From Thermoplasmata archaeon (GTDB lineage Archaea > Thermoplasmatota > Penumbrarchaeia > JAEHCK01): 64,000 bases of DNA. Below, piece by piece: positions 39,816 to 50,700 of the stretch. Each line of letters starts with the position of its first letter. The first letter of the stretch is position 1. Under the pieces are notes generated by a model. That model was not told where the DNA came from, did no database searches, and was given only the letters and a program-made list of their open reading frames with translations. The stretch lies in NCBI GenBank assembly GCA_020696345.1, contig JAEHCK010000002.1, positions 24,647-88,646 of the forward strand, written 5' to 3'. The translations under genes and the position numbers were made by a program.

Positions 39816-39844
39816 TTGGTCAACACCTCTGTAAAATTAACGGT

Positions 39845-40219
39845 TTATTTCTTCCATAGGCCATGAAGTGTACAATGTTCGCGTGCAGTCGCGCGATCAT
39901 CCATCCCAGGAAACTCTGCCTCTGGCGCATCACCTGGTTTCAAGAACTTTCTTGAGATGTTATCCCCGGCTATGGCTTCGATAAGCTCGATGTAGTGTTC
40001 ACCCTCCATTGGATGAGCTACCGATCCGACCTTAACAATAATGCCTGAATCGGTTTTTTCGATCACAGGTAGATGTTTCTCAAAGCCTGAATCCTCGATC
40101 TTGGGGTCCAATAGTTGCATTGGCTGACCGCAGCAAACAAGTTCACCTGCACCGGTGTGCAGTACCTCTACCATATTTCCACAGATCTCGCATTTATATA
40201 TTTCTAATTTTTCTGTCAT
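39845..40219 (-). CDS. Desulfoferrodoxin / superoxide reductase
   Basis: YKCEICGNMVEVLHTGAGELVCCGQPM, HLPVIE, GSVAHPMEGEHYIELIE, HCTLHGLW. Confidence 0.95.
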   Translation of the reverse strand: MTEKLEIYKCEICGNMVEVLHTGAGELVCCGQPMQLLDPKIEDSGFEKHLPVIEKTDSGIIVKVGSVAHPMEGEHYIELIEAIAGDNISRKFLKPGDAPEAEFPGMDDRATAREHCTLHGLWKK

Positions 40220-40246
40220 TCTTTCACCTTATTTATTTTTTGTTTT

Positions 40247-40750
40247 TTAATTTCCACAGCTATGACAATCATCAACACAAGCAGCCTTTGATTTATCTTT
40301 TTCGTCGTCAGGTAATTCACCTTTTTTCCGCTTGTAATCTTTAATTGCCTCGTGTAGTGCGTCCGCCGCCAGGTTCGAGCAGTGCATCTTCTTCGGTGGC
40401 AGACCGTCAAGCTCGTTGGCCACATCCTTGCGTGTGATCTTCATTGCCTCTTCTATGTTCATCCCCATCGCAAGCTCGGTAACCATGCTGCTCGTGGCGA
40501 TAGCCGAACCGCAGCCGAATGTCTTGAACTTGATATCTGTTATTTTATCATCTTCTACTTTTATGTATATTTCCATTAGGTCCCCGCAAACGGGGTTGCC
40601 AACTTTTCCGTACCCGTCCGGATCTTCTATGGTTCCCACATTACGTGGGTTCATGAAATGCTCCATTACTTTTTCACTATATCCTACATCTGCCATATTG
40701 ATCACCTGTTTTAATTGATATTGGTAAACTTCTAAATCTGTATTGATCAT
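40247..40750 (-). CDS. iscU: IscU/NifU-like Fe-S scaffold; real start probably 40696
   Basis: YSEKVMEHFMNPRNVGTIEDPDGYGKVGNPVCGDLMEIYIKV, FKTFGCGSAIATSSM, KMHCSNLAADAL. Confidence 0.93.
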   Translation of the reverse strand: MINTDLEVYQYQLKQVINMADVGYSEKVMEHFMNPRNVGTIEDPDGYGKVGNPVCGDLMEIYIKVEDDKITDIKFKTFGCGSAIATSSMVTELAMGMNIEEAMKITRKDVANELDGLPPKKMHCSNLAADALHEAIKDYKRKKGELPDDEKDKSKAACVDDCHSCGN

Positions 40751-40868
40751 TATTGAATTTTGATATTATTTGGAGTTTGTGAGTTTAGGGAGTTGAGAGT
40801 TTTGGGAGTTAAATGTGTTAATAGTCCCTGACTCCAAACTCCCGACACCTATCTTTATTGCTCATTTA

Positions 40869-42023
40869 TTATGCGAGTGGTGATAATTTTCTCAACCTTT
40901 CAACGGTCTCCTTTACAGCCTTTACCACTCCAGGTACTTGGTCCATCGAATTTGATGTTCCCAGAGTTATCACCATTGACCCGTGCGCCTCCTCGTGTTT
41001 CAGCCCTATCGCTAATAGTACATGTGATGCTTCCAGTGTCTTTGAAGAGCATGCTGAACCCGTGGAGATCTGGATATCGTACATATCCATGTTCAGCAGT
41101 ATGCTTTCGCCCTCGATATGGCTGAACCTGAAACTTGCATGATGGGGCAGCCGCAGTGTTCGATGCCCGGTCAAGTATGAATCGTCAATTTTCAAGATAT
41201 CTTCTATCAACTTATCTCTGATCGCCTGTAACCGTGAACTTTCCTCGGCTAGCTCGGTTTTTGCGATCAGCGCAGCCTCGCCGAACCCGGCAATGGCAAA
41301 TATGTTCTCTGTCCCTGCGCGCAAGCCGCGCTCCTGGCCGCCGCCAAGCATCACAGGTTGAAGCTTGACGCCCGGCTTTATATACAATGCACCGGCGCCT
41401 CGCGGGCCGTATAGGTCATTCGATGATAATGATAACAGGTCGATCCCGTCACCCTGTACATCGATGTGGATCTTTCCCGCTGCCGCAGTTGCGTCAACAT
41501 GAAGATAATGACCCTTTTCATGTACGATCTCGCTTATCTCTTTGATCGGTTCTATTGTTCCTATCTCGTTGTTTGCGTACATGATCGAGGTCACAACAGT
41601 ATTCTTTGTTACGATCTCTTTCAATTTGTCTAGCATCAGAAGCCCAGTGTTATCCACCGGCACCTGAGTGAATGTGAACTCGTGTTTTTGCAGTTCTTTC
41701 ATAGGGTTTATCACGGATATGTGCTCGATCGCAGATGCCACGACCTCTTTACCCAGGCCGATGTTGCGCTGTGCCGTGCCCCTGATCGCAAGATTGTTCG
41801 CCTCTGTTGCGCCGCCGGTGAATATTATGTTTTTTTCGTCTTCAGCATTTATCAGCCCAGCTACCTTCTCTCTGGCAGCCTCAATGGCACGCATGGCTTC
41901 CAGGCCGGCAGAGTGCAGTGATGATGGGTTGCCGATCTCGCTGCCAAGATATTGTTTTGCAAACTCCAGCACACGCAGGTCAACGGGCATTGTTGATGCG
42001 TGATCTAAATATATCTTTTCCAT
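40869..42023 (-). CDS. iscS: Cysteine desulfurase (NifS/IscS)
   Basis: IYLDHASTMPVD, FTGGATEANNLAI, HVDATAAAGK, STGSACSSKTLEASHVLLAIG. Confidence 0.95.
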   Translation of the reverse strand: MEKIYLDHASTMPVDLRVLEFAKQYLGSEIGNPSSLHSAGLEAMRAIEAAREKVAGLINAEDEKNIIFTGGATEANNLAIRGTAQRNIGLGKEVVASAIEHISVINPMKELQKHEFTFTQVPVDNTGLLMLDKLKEIVTKNTVVTSIMYANNEIGTIEPIKEISEIVHEKGHYLHVDATAAAGKIHIDVQGDGIDLLSLSSNDLYGPRGAGALYIKPGVKLQPVMLGGGQERGLRAGTENIFAIAGFGEAALIAKTELAEESSRLQAIRDKLIEDILKIDDSYLTGHRTLRLPHHASFRFSHIEGESILLNMDMYDIQISTGSACSSKTLEASHVLLAIGLKHEEAHGSMVITLGTSNSMDQVPGVVKAVKETVERLRKLSPLA

Positions 42024-42052
42024 ATTATTCTACCCAACCTTTTTATTTCCAA

Positions 42053-42415
42053 TTAAAACCACATGGTTGCTCCGGCATCCAATGCCAGGTCGTTCAATGT
42101 TGCCGCGCCCACGATCTTGACCCCCAGCCGAAGCTCTACCCTCTCCCAGCCGAGCATCTGCTTCGAGGCTTCGCAGACCATGATCTCGATGCCCATGTCC
42201 AATGTTCTCTGTATCATCTCGTCGACACTGGGGAATGAGCCCATTTTGATCTTCTTGGCCTCGCCGGGCAGTAAAACTTTCAAGCCCATACCCATATAAT
42301 ACACCTTTGGGTTCAGGTCCATCATTTTTGCGGTCTGGGCCAGAACCAACGGTGAATACTGCCGTTCTGGTGCGTCACTCGTCTGGACATACAATATAAA
42401 TTTATCATCTTTCAT
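42053..42415 (-). CDS. DsrE-family protein
   Basis: FILYVQTSDAPERQYSPLVLAQTAKMM..., IMVCEASKQMLGW, ATLNDLALDAGATMWF. Confidence 0.8.
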   Translation of the reverse strand: MKDDKFILYVQTSDAPERQYSPLVLAQTAKMMDLNPKVYYMGMGLKVLLPGEAKKIKMGSFPSVDEMIQRTLDMGIEIMVCEASKQMLGWERVELRLGVKIVGAATLNDLALDAGATMWF

Positions 42416-42444
42416 TATCGATCCTCCTTATAATTAACAAAGTC

Positions 42445-42717
42445 CTATTTCGTCTTTTTAATATAAAACGTCAAGATCGTGCCTTCTTTTTTAAAGCTTA
42501 ATATCTCATGGCCTGTGCGTTTTGCCCACGCTTTGATATCCTCTTCCGCTGCTGGATCATCGGCCTCGATCCTCAACACATGGCCTACATCTAAGGTGTC
42601 AATTTTCTCTTTTGTCTGTGCAATTGGCATTGGACAAAATAGGCCTACGCAATCCAATTCTTCATCATAATCTTCTTCAGGCATTCTCCAACACTCCCTA
42701 TCCATAATTTTATTCAT
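42445..42717 (-). CDS. tusA: TusA-like sulfurtransferase
   Basis: LDCVGLFCPMPIAQTKEKIDTLDVGHVLRIEADDPAAEEDIKAWAKRTGHEIL. Confidence 0.9.
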   Translation of the reverse strand: MNKIMDRECWRMPEEDYDEELDCVGLFCPMPIAQTKEKIDTLDVGHVLRIEADDPAAEEDIKAWAKRTGHEILSFKKEGTILTFYIKKTK

Positions 42718-42876
42718 TTATATCTTTTCGAAAGCATCTTTGCCTGCACCACAGACTGGGCAGACCCAATCATCCGGCAGGTCATCAAAACTCGTTCCCG
42801 CAGCAACACCATTATCCGGGTCACCCTTTTCAGGATCATATACATATGCACATATATTACATTCGTATTTATCCAA
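42718..42876 (-). CDS. rub: Rubredoxin (TTG start)
   Basis: Hand translation [55 protein letters not shown] gaggaggt; absent from the ORF track. Confidence 0.93.
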   Translation of the reverse strand: MDKYECNICAYVYDPEKGDPDNGVAAGTSFDDLPDDWVCPVCGAGKDAFEKI

Positions 42877-42962
42877 TCTTACACCTCCTCGATATCTATC
42901 TTTTTTCCATATTAATTAATAAAAAAATGCGTTGTTTATCGATCGTTCTGCGAAGCATTTTT

Positions 42963-43373
42963 TTATATTAGGCAATCTTTACAGACACCCTTGAAATAAC
43001 CGTGAACCTCTTCGATCTTATGCTGACCCTTCAACATCTTTTCCAGATAAGGACAATCCACATCAATATCAATTATGGTTCCGCATATTCTGCACAGGAA
43101 ATGATGATGTGGTTTGACATTGAAATCATATCTCATTTCAGATGTTGATATCGTTAATAAATGAATTATCTTATGTTGATAAAGTTTATCCAGAGAATTG
43201 TAAATAGTAGTCTTTGACAGTGATGGGTTCCGTTTTTTCAAGGCCGAGTAGATCATATTGGCAGTTGGATGTGTTTTGATCTTTGCAAGGTATTTAAGGA
43301 TCTCCAACCTCTGCGGAGTTACCTTCAGGTCATGTTTTTTTAATAACTGAACGAATTCATCCATGTTGACCAC
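42963..43373 (-). CDS. Fur/PerR-family regulator
   Basis: KKHDLKVTPQRLEILKYLAKIKTHPTANMIYSAL, KTTIYNSLDKL, KPHHHFLCRICGTIIDID. Confidence 0.92.
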   Translation of the reverse strand: MVNMDEFVQLLKKHDLKVTPQRLEILKYLAKIKTHPTANMIYSALKKRNPSLSKTTIYNSLDKLYQHKIIHLLTISTSEMRYDFNVKPHHHFLCRICGTIIDIDVDCPYLEKMLKGQHKIEEVHGYFKGVCKDCLI

Positions 43374-43496
43374 TGCACTTTGTTACGGTTTCTAACTTGT
43401 AATGATTACCACCTTGTAGTAACTACTAACAGGTACTTAACTGTTTCTACAGGATTTGGGTCAACTAGAACACATTTGTACATCCACACTAATTCT

Positions 43497-44171
43497 TCAA
43501 ACCTCCCGGCATGACACCTGCTGGCATAACCCGTCATGCGCCGCATGTTGACCTAGATCGAATGCATTGATGTTCTGTTCGAGCGCCTTACTTGGCACCA
43601 CCTTTTCCAGGCCTCTTTTCATGTTTTGTGTGGATACGGGCAAATCCGCGAGAGCAGATAACGCCCCGATAAAGACCGCATTTTCGGTGAGTTTATTGCC
43701 CGCCTCAACTGCAAGAGCAAGTCCATCTATCGTGAAGATATTTTTTGTTACCTTGTTCAAGTTTTCCAATACTGCATCCAAGGCGAGAAAGTCCGTGCTT
43801 TTTTCTTTCGAGTGCGTTGCAACTTCAATGGGCGGGTGTATGATCCTGTTGTTCATGATCACCACACCGTCGTCTTTGAGGTATTCAATGTAACGTAAAG
43901 CCTCCATTGCCTCCAGCGCAACGATCGCATTGGCCTCGCCATAGGGTATCAACGGCGATATTGCCGAGCCACCAATGCGCATGTGGATATAGACCGAACC
44001 GCTCCGCTGCGATAACCCGTGGAGCTCGCCGGTGAATGCACGTACGCCTTCATGGGCGCATGCATGACCGATGGCATTGGACAGCATTACGATGCCCTGG
44101 CCGCCAACACCAACAAGCACGATATCAAATGCCTTTTCATTCTCGGGTTTTGAACCACCATTCATGTTCAT
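43497..44171 (-). CDS. iorB: Indolepyruvate:ferredoxin oxidoreductase, beta subunit
   Basis: VLVGVGGQGIVMLSNAIGHACAHEG, GLSQRSGSVYIHMRIG. Confidence 0.92.
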   Translation of the reverse strand: MNMNGGSKPENEKAFDIVLVGVGGQGIVMLSNAIGHACAHEGVRAFTGELHGLSQRSGSVYIHMRIGGSAISPLIPYGEANAIVALEAMEALRYIEYLKDDGVVIMNNRIIHPPIEVATHSKEKSTDFLALDAVLENLNKVTKNIFTIDGLALAVEAGNKLTENAVFIGALSALADLPVSTQNMKRGLEKVVPSKALEQNINAFDLGQHAAHDGLCQQVSCREV

Positions 44172-46063
44172 TTTTCCACCTCCGGCTTGGGGTTAGAATT
44201 GGTGTTTGAGTTGGAAACCTTACCCTGATCACCAATGGGGTGTATCACCCCGAACGGGCAGATCTTCGCACACACACCGCAGCCGTCACAGATATCCGGT
44301 TGTATATGAGATGCCCTATCATCGGTATCAAATGTGATGGCCGGGCAATGGAAATCCCGAATACACGTATGCGGTTTTTTACATGAGGCCTTGTCGACCT
44401 CATTGGGGATGATCGGGATCTTCGACCTGCGCTTGATCCGGTCGCCGTGTAATGCGCACGACCTGCGTGAGATCACCACTGCCGGACCCTTGAAATCAAA
44501 CGCGGCTCTAAGTATTTTGATATTGTTCTTAACATCATACGAGTCCATGACCTCACAGTGCGGGACACCTATGCCTTTACAGACATTTTCGATCAATATT
44601 CTTTTTTTACCGGCCGGTAGCCCGCGGCCCTCCGGTGTGCCCGGATGCAACTGCTGGCCGGTCATTGCGGTGACTTCGTTGTCGAGCACGATCAATGTAA
44701 TGTTTAGATCATGATACACCGCGTTCACGAGCCCTGGCAGTGCAGCATGGAAGAATGTGGAATCGCCAACCGTGCACATGACCTCGTCCTCCAGTACCTG
44801 TGCCATGCCGGCCGATAAACCCAACGAAGAGCCCATGGATAATAGTGAGACCGACATGTTCAGCGGTGGAAAATACGCCATTGAATAGCAGCCGATGTCG
44901 TTATTGAACACCACATCTCTACCGCGCAGTACCTGTTGAAGCGACCAGAACGTTGCCCTGTGCGGACAGCCCGCACAGAATACGGGCATTCGCGGCGGTA
45001 GTATTGTTTTAAGATCATTGGCACGCTTCAAAACCGCATCATAATCTGTTGATGGTGTAATGTCTAGTGCCGAGGAAATGCCGTTTACTACGATCGGAAC
45101 ATTATACTCCAGCGCCTCGCTGAAATGGCCCGTATCTTTACCGTAAATTGTTAGATCCAAGCCAGCATTTCTCGCGAACCTTCGTGCATTGTGCTCCAGA
45201 TATGGCGAAAGCTCTTCAACTACGATCAATGTCTTCAGACCCTTCATGAACTCTATTATTTTCTTTTCAGGCAACGGGTAAGTTGTGCCTAGCTTTAGGA
45301 TATGAGGTTTAAGCTGTAGTTTATTGGATGCATCTACGGCATAGCTGTAACCCACACCAGAGGTTAATATTCCAAGGTCGCCGTCACCGGTGGTGATAAT
45401 ATTATATTTAGAGTCCTCGAACTCCCTTTTAAAATTCTCTACTTTTTTCAATAACTTGAGCTTATTCTCCCTGGCCACCTCACCAACCGTAAAAAAGTTC
45501 CCACCAACTTCGGACCACCTGGCCTTTTTAAAAGGTGTTCGGTCGAGCTCACCAAAACGCACCATACCGCTCTGGTGGTTTATACGTGTGGTTGTACGGA
45601 CCAGTACAATGGTGCCGTACCGTTCCGAGAGTGTAAAAGCGTCTTTCACCATCTGATATGCTTCCTGAGGGTTGGTCGGCTCCAGCATCGGAATGTATCC
45701 ATACTGCGCAAAGAACCTGCCGTCCTCCTCGCTCTGTGACGAATGACAGTACGGGTCATCGGCCACGACCATGACCAAACCGCCCTTGACTCCAGTGTAC
45801 CCCAATGAAAAAAATGCATCCGAGGCCACATTGAGCCCCACTGATTTCATCGAGGTTAGTGCGCGAAATCCTGCCATGGCCGCACCAGCAGCCGTTTCCA
45901 AGGCAACTTTCTCGTTCGTTGCGATGGTGAATTTATAATCAAAGTGCTTTTGGGCATTGTTGAATGTATCCAGGATCTCGCTCGTCGGTGCGCCTGGATA
46001 GCATGATATCAATTTTACATCGGCCTCGAGAGCGCCTCTCACCATGGCCTCGTTGCACATCAT
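44168..46063 (-). CDS. iorA: Indolepyruvate:ferredoxin oxidoreductase, alpha subunit
   Basis: CYPGAPTSEILD, TPP-binding half (MCTVGDSTFFHAALPGLVNAVYHDLNITLIVLDN), CDGCGVCAKICPFGVI. Confidence 0.93.
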   Translation of the reverse strand: MMCNEAMVRGALEADVKLISCYPGAPTSEILDTFNNAQKHFDYKFTIATNEKVALETAAGAAMAGFRALTSMKSVGLNVASDAFFSLGYTGVKGGLVMVVADDPYCHSSQSEEDGRFFAQYGYIPMLEPTNPQEAYQMVKDAFTLSERYGTIVLVRTTTRINHQSGMVRFGELDRTPFKKARWSEVGGNFFTVGEVARENKLKLLKKVENFKREFEDSKYNIITTGDGDLGILTSGVGYSYAVDASNKLQLKPHILKLGTTYPLPEKKIIEFMKGLKTLIVVEELSPYLEHNARRFARNAGLDLTIYGKDTGHFSEALEYNVPIVVNGISSALDITPSTDYDAVLKRANDLKTILPPRMPVFCAGCPHRATFWSLQQVLRGRDVVFNNDIGCYSMAYFPPLNMSVSLLSMGSSLGLSAGMAQVLEDEVMCTVGDSTFFHAALPGLVNAVYHDLNITLIVLDNEVTAMTGQQLHPGTPEGRGLPAGKKRILIENVCKGIGVPHCEVMDSYDVKNNIKILRAAFDFKGPAVVISRRSCALHGDRIKRRSKIPIIPNEVDKASCKKPHTCIRDFHCPAITFDTDDRASHIQPDICDGCGVCAKICPFGVIHPIGDQGKVSNSNTNSNPKPEVEK

Positions 46064-46254
46064 AAAGGCGGTGCCAGATGTGGCACTTATAATTGAGTCT
46101 AATGCTATCTTAATTCCCCCTATTATTGTGAAGACATTATAACACGTATTTATTATATTAATTTTTTTAACCCCTCAAGCAAATCTGTACTAGATCTAAC
46201 TTTTATGAGACAGGCAAGATAATTTGATTTGATCTCAATGAACATTCGTGTATA

Positions 46255-46410
46255 TTTCGTCCTACGGTTTCGAAATTCGTATCGTGATACGGCTAACGTT
46301 AAACGGCAAAGAGCCGTTAGACGAAACCGATAGACGATACGAATCTCGATACCGTGTAACGAAAGCGTCCCTACGGTGTCAGTTTCGATGTTTGTATTGT
46401 TAGTTGGTTT
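46255..46410. repeat. Inverted-repeat-rich intergenic segment (cgaaac / gatacg motifs)
   Basis: ctaacgttaaacggcaaagagccgttag hairpin with surrounding cgtatcgtgatacg / cgatacgaatctcgatacc. Confidence 0.6.
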
Positions 46411-46452
46411 CGTTTATCGGGTTGTCATTATTGATAGAGAAATACGGTGAAT

Positions 46453-46535
46453 GAGCAGGCAAACCCCGAGTTTTGGGATGACCGTAAAACTTTTTGTGAG
46501 GGGTTTGCCAGCGCAGTTCACCGCCAAAAGTTTCC
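46453..46535. repeat. Dispersed pseudoknot-forming element, copy B
   Basis: GGCAAACCCC (46458-46467) pairs GGGGTTTGCC (46500-46509); AAACTTTTTG (46487-46496) pairs CAAAAGTTT (46525-46533). Confidence 0.75.
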
Positions 46536-46878
46536 GTGCGATACCGTTTAACGATTCTAAGAATCCTTTGGCCTAATTTTATTAATACAGCAAAGCAATA
46601 CAAATTCTCGAGAGGAGCCAAAATAAGTATGAATATGGTTAGGGAAGGAAAGAATCCCTTCCCTAACAACCCAACCCACTTTTAATCTTTCCCAGTGTGA
46701 GCTGACGCTCACACAATAAATAACTTAATTTGAGAGAGACCGAGTATTTACATGGGGAGTACGAAATGATAAAATGAGGATGAAAGAAAAAGGTCAACCC
46801 GAGGGAATTATTTAAATTGAGTAGAATGAGCAAGTTCAGACCACAACACCAACCCCCAAGATACCACCAACCGATAAA

Positions 46879-47148
46879 ATGTTCAATGTCACACCGGTCA
46901 GGCCAAAATCCGAGCCCCGACCGGTTATCCTGATACCGATGGATGACGGTGTATCGGAGATCGAGGGGATAATGAGAGATAAGGATCATGACCATATTAC
47001 GATCTTGAACCCGTTATTGCACAATATCTCCCGCGCACCGCTTCGGAAGCCACCGATGGGTGTGGTTGTAGATCCGAAGAAAGATGTTATGTTGAAGTTG
47101 AGAGACAGGTATATGTATCTAAAAGATAAAGAAGAAAAAAAAGAATAA
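46879..47148 (+). CDS. Hypothetical small protein
   Basis: 89-aa ORF (MFNVTPVRPKSEPRPVILIPMDDGVSEIEGIMRDKDHDHITIL...); plausible composition, no family recognised. Confidence 0.45.
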   Translation: MFNVTPVRPKSEPRPVILIPMDDGVSEIEGIMRDKDHDHITILNPLLHNISRAPLRKPPMGVVVDPKKDVMLKLRDRYMYLKDKEEKKE

Positions 47149-47262
47149 GGATTGATACATTTTTTTTATAAAGTTAAATCTTAAAAGTTAAAAGTTCTGA
47201 ACGAAAGTTACAAATAAATATTAACGTAGGGTGATTGGTTTTTATTTACTCTTATTATAATA

Positions 47263-47408
47263 ACCACGAAGACACGAATTATATAGTTAAAACAACGAAT
47301 GATCCGAATAATCGAATGATCGAATTTATCTTTGATTTAGTGTAAATATTCGTCGATTCGTTTATTCATCGGTCATTCGTTGTTTCGTGTTTTCGTGCTT
47401 TCGTGGTA
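47263..47408. repeat. Large imperfect inverted repeat (arms ~60 bp)
   Basis: accacgaagacacgaa...aacaacgaatgatccgaataatcg and cgattcgtttattcatcggtcattcgttgtttcgtgttttcgtgctttcgtggt. Confidence 0.8.
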
Positions 47409-47715
47409 AAATAATATAATGTGGTATCCCATCATTTTATTTCAATCTTGAAAAGAGCTACATCTGTTTTTACACAGTTGTCAACGGCACATGAAAAATC
47501 CCCAAATCCGAAATTCCAAATTATAATTTCACAAACTTTAATCTTGTTTGGATTTTAGATATTAGTTTTTGTTTAGAATTTAGGATTTAGAGTTTTAAAA
47601 TAAAGATCAGCAAAGACCTGAAGTCATGGATCTATGATTTCATATTGCAAGAATTCCCCACATACGGCGAATAATTCAATTATTATTTCGATCTTGGATT
47701 TCTAAGTTTCTACAA

Positions 47716-50700
47716 TTATTTTTTTCGCCGCCCGAATTTAAACTTTCCCTTCCAAAGAACCGAAATTAAAACAATTAGAATTACAGGAACAGATAAATTT
47801 TCAAACTCAGGTATCTGGCAGTATAATATGTAAGCCTTTCCAACATCGGCAACAGTGCCATTATCGTAGTACGGAGCACCGATAATAATATCGTTATAGT
47901 TATTATTATCAATATCAAAAGCATTTGACACCGACCAGCCAAAGTGATCATTCTCATTTTCTCCGGCTCTTGTCCAATTAGCCGAAGTGATCAATCCTGC
48001 CATTGAACTGGAACCGTTGAATACATATATGGCTCCGGCATCCGATTTTGCACCATTTATAGTATCATTATAAGGCGCACCCACTAGTATCTCACTGTAT
48101 CCATCGTTATCCAGGTTCACGCTGCCCACAGAATATCCGAATTTATCTCCTGTACTTCCGCCGTTAAGTGTCACATTTGCATTAAGTGCAGAGATACTTC
48201 GGGCTAGTAAACCACCGCCATAGAAAACATAGGCCCTTCCACGGGCAGAACCGTGATCGGGTGCACCGATCACTACATCGTCATAAGAGTCGCCGTTTAC
48301 ATTACCACTGCAATTGACTGACCAGCCGAAATTATCTTCTGCGGATTCGCCGGTGAGTGTAACGTTTGGAGCGGCACTTCCAGGGACGAGAGTACCATTT
48401 ACAAAGACATTATCAAAGAGCGGCCCATCATTCAGGTCTCCTTTATTCTGGACCAGGTTTTCCCATAATCTTATTCGTAAATTATTGAGATTATCACATG
48501 AGGTGGGTAAAGTAAATTGGCCCCTAACGGTCCATGATGTTGTTCCCAAGCCAGTTTCAAAATTAGCCCAATTACCACCCTCGTCGATGGAATAACTTCC
48601 ACCGGCTGTACCAAAAACTGGTTTACCGCCATCCTGGCCATATTGCGCATACTGGACCTTGATGTTTGTAAAACCTGTTGCATCAATTGAAACCCACATG
48701 TACCGGACGCCTTTGGTATAACTAGTATAAAGTAACGATCCTGCAGAGTATGTGCCCGTATAGGGTGATGGACTGGTATAGGTTTTCCATTCAGTACCAG
48801 GTACATCAACTTTGGTCCAACCACCTGAAAGTAATTCACCGCTTTCAAAGCCATCAAAGAACAATATTTTATTACTTGTTTTGCCGATATTTTGATTACC
48901 ATAGTATATGTACGCTTTATTCGCTCCTGGCGCACCTACGATCACATCATCGCAAGCATCATTATTTACATTGCATGCCGAAGAAGCCGAGAAGCCGAAC
49001 AAATCACCTGCAGAAGTGCCAGTTAAATTAACATCTGCATATTGTACACCGAAACTACCGGTTAAATTGGAATCGCCAAAGAACAGGTATGCCATGCCTG
49101 CATTTGATTTGGACCCGCTCAAGGTATCATTCAAATATGCCCCAATGATCACATCGTCGTTATTTGCGTTATTTATATCTCCGGCACCTGATACCGAGTT
49201 GCCGAATCTATCACCCGTGCTTCCACCTGTTATGGTAACATCAGTCGTTGTATCTGTCAGACCCGACACATTACTATGATAAATATATGCCCTTCCACGG
49301 CTGCTGTTATACCCTGGAGCTCCGACTATTACATCGTCATAACCATCACCAGTAACATCCGAGACGCCAACCGACCAACCGAACTTACTATTAGGATCCG
49401 GACCTGTTATTGTCACATTAGCGCTTGCAGCATTTAGATTACCTGAGATCGACGCGTATCCATAGAATATATAGACCTTATTCGCACCCGGTGCACCTAC
49501 GATCATATCTCCGTAAGTATCGTTATTCAAATGTCCGGAGGTTATATTGAACCCGAAGAGATCGCTCATATTGGTCCCCGTAATAGTAGCTATCTCGTTC
49601 ATTACAATAGGTACCATGACATATTTGGTCGATGCATTATTGTAGTTATGACCATCGGAGCTCAATTCGGTTCTAACAGTTACTGTATATTGACCTTCCG
49701 TGGTTGGTGTAAAATACCATGTTTTATTTACAGTTGACTTAGGCGAAAATGATGTTATTGAGCTTGTGTTATTCAAAACTTCATTACCATTTGGATTCTT
49801 GACAATACATCTTACATTAAAAGGCTTAGATTGGCTGTTCCACCCGTAATTCTTTATCATTGCCCTTATTTTTGATTGAGTATTTTTCCCTTGCGTATCA
49901 TTTACATTTAAATTTTCAATCCCAACATCGTCAGATAATGTGAAATTGCCAGAAATAACCAAAGCATAATCCTGATCAGGCGCTAAACCCAAAACAGCGA
50001 TGTTTTGTGCTTTTACCTTAATAGTATAAGTTCCCGCTTGTGGTGATTGTAGGTAGACGCATTCCACATTGTTTACATCATCGGTTGTACTACCGTTTGG
50101 GCTGACCCAACCATTTGAAAAATCGTTACCAATATAATATGTAGTTCCGTTGGGTGCGGTGACATTTAGATCCAGATCATTTACCAATCCACCGGAGGAG
50201 CTTAGGCTGCCAGGATGATCGGACCATGCAATAGTTATTTTCAAAGGTTCTCCAGTCCCTACGGGGTAGTAATATGTGTGAGTCTGGCCACTAGCAGTAA
50301 ACCCTGAGGTTACATCATCATGATCCATTTCTCTAGGTGATGTTGGATAAATTGAATTTGTAACATTTACCCTTCCCCAACCCTCGTTATAGTTTGGAAT
50401 AGGTCCCGCATCCATATATGAACTGTTGTATTGCCCATCCATGTCAGTTGCACCATTGATGAGCGTAGCTTTAAGCAAAGCTCCTGAAGGTGATGTTAAT
50501 CCCTCTTTATCAACATAAAATTGTCTGACCAATGCCGCACAGCCGGCCACTAATGGTGTTGCCATACTGGTTCCGCCCGAGTAAACATAAGTGCTGTTAT
50601 AAACCCCCCAGAGCGTGCCCGAGGCTTTACTGGAGCGCGTGGATAATACATTGGTCCCGGGTGCTACCACATCGGGTTTGATCCGCCCGTCATCGGTAGG

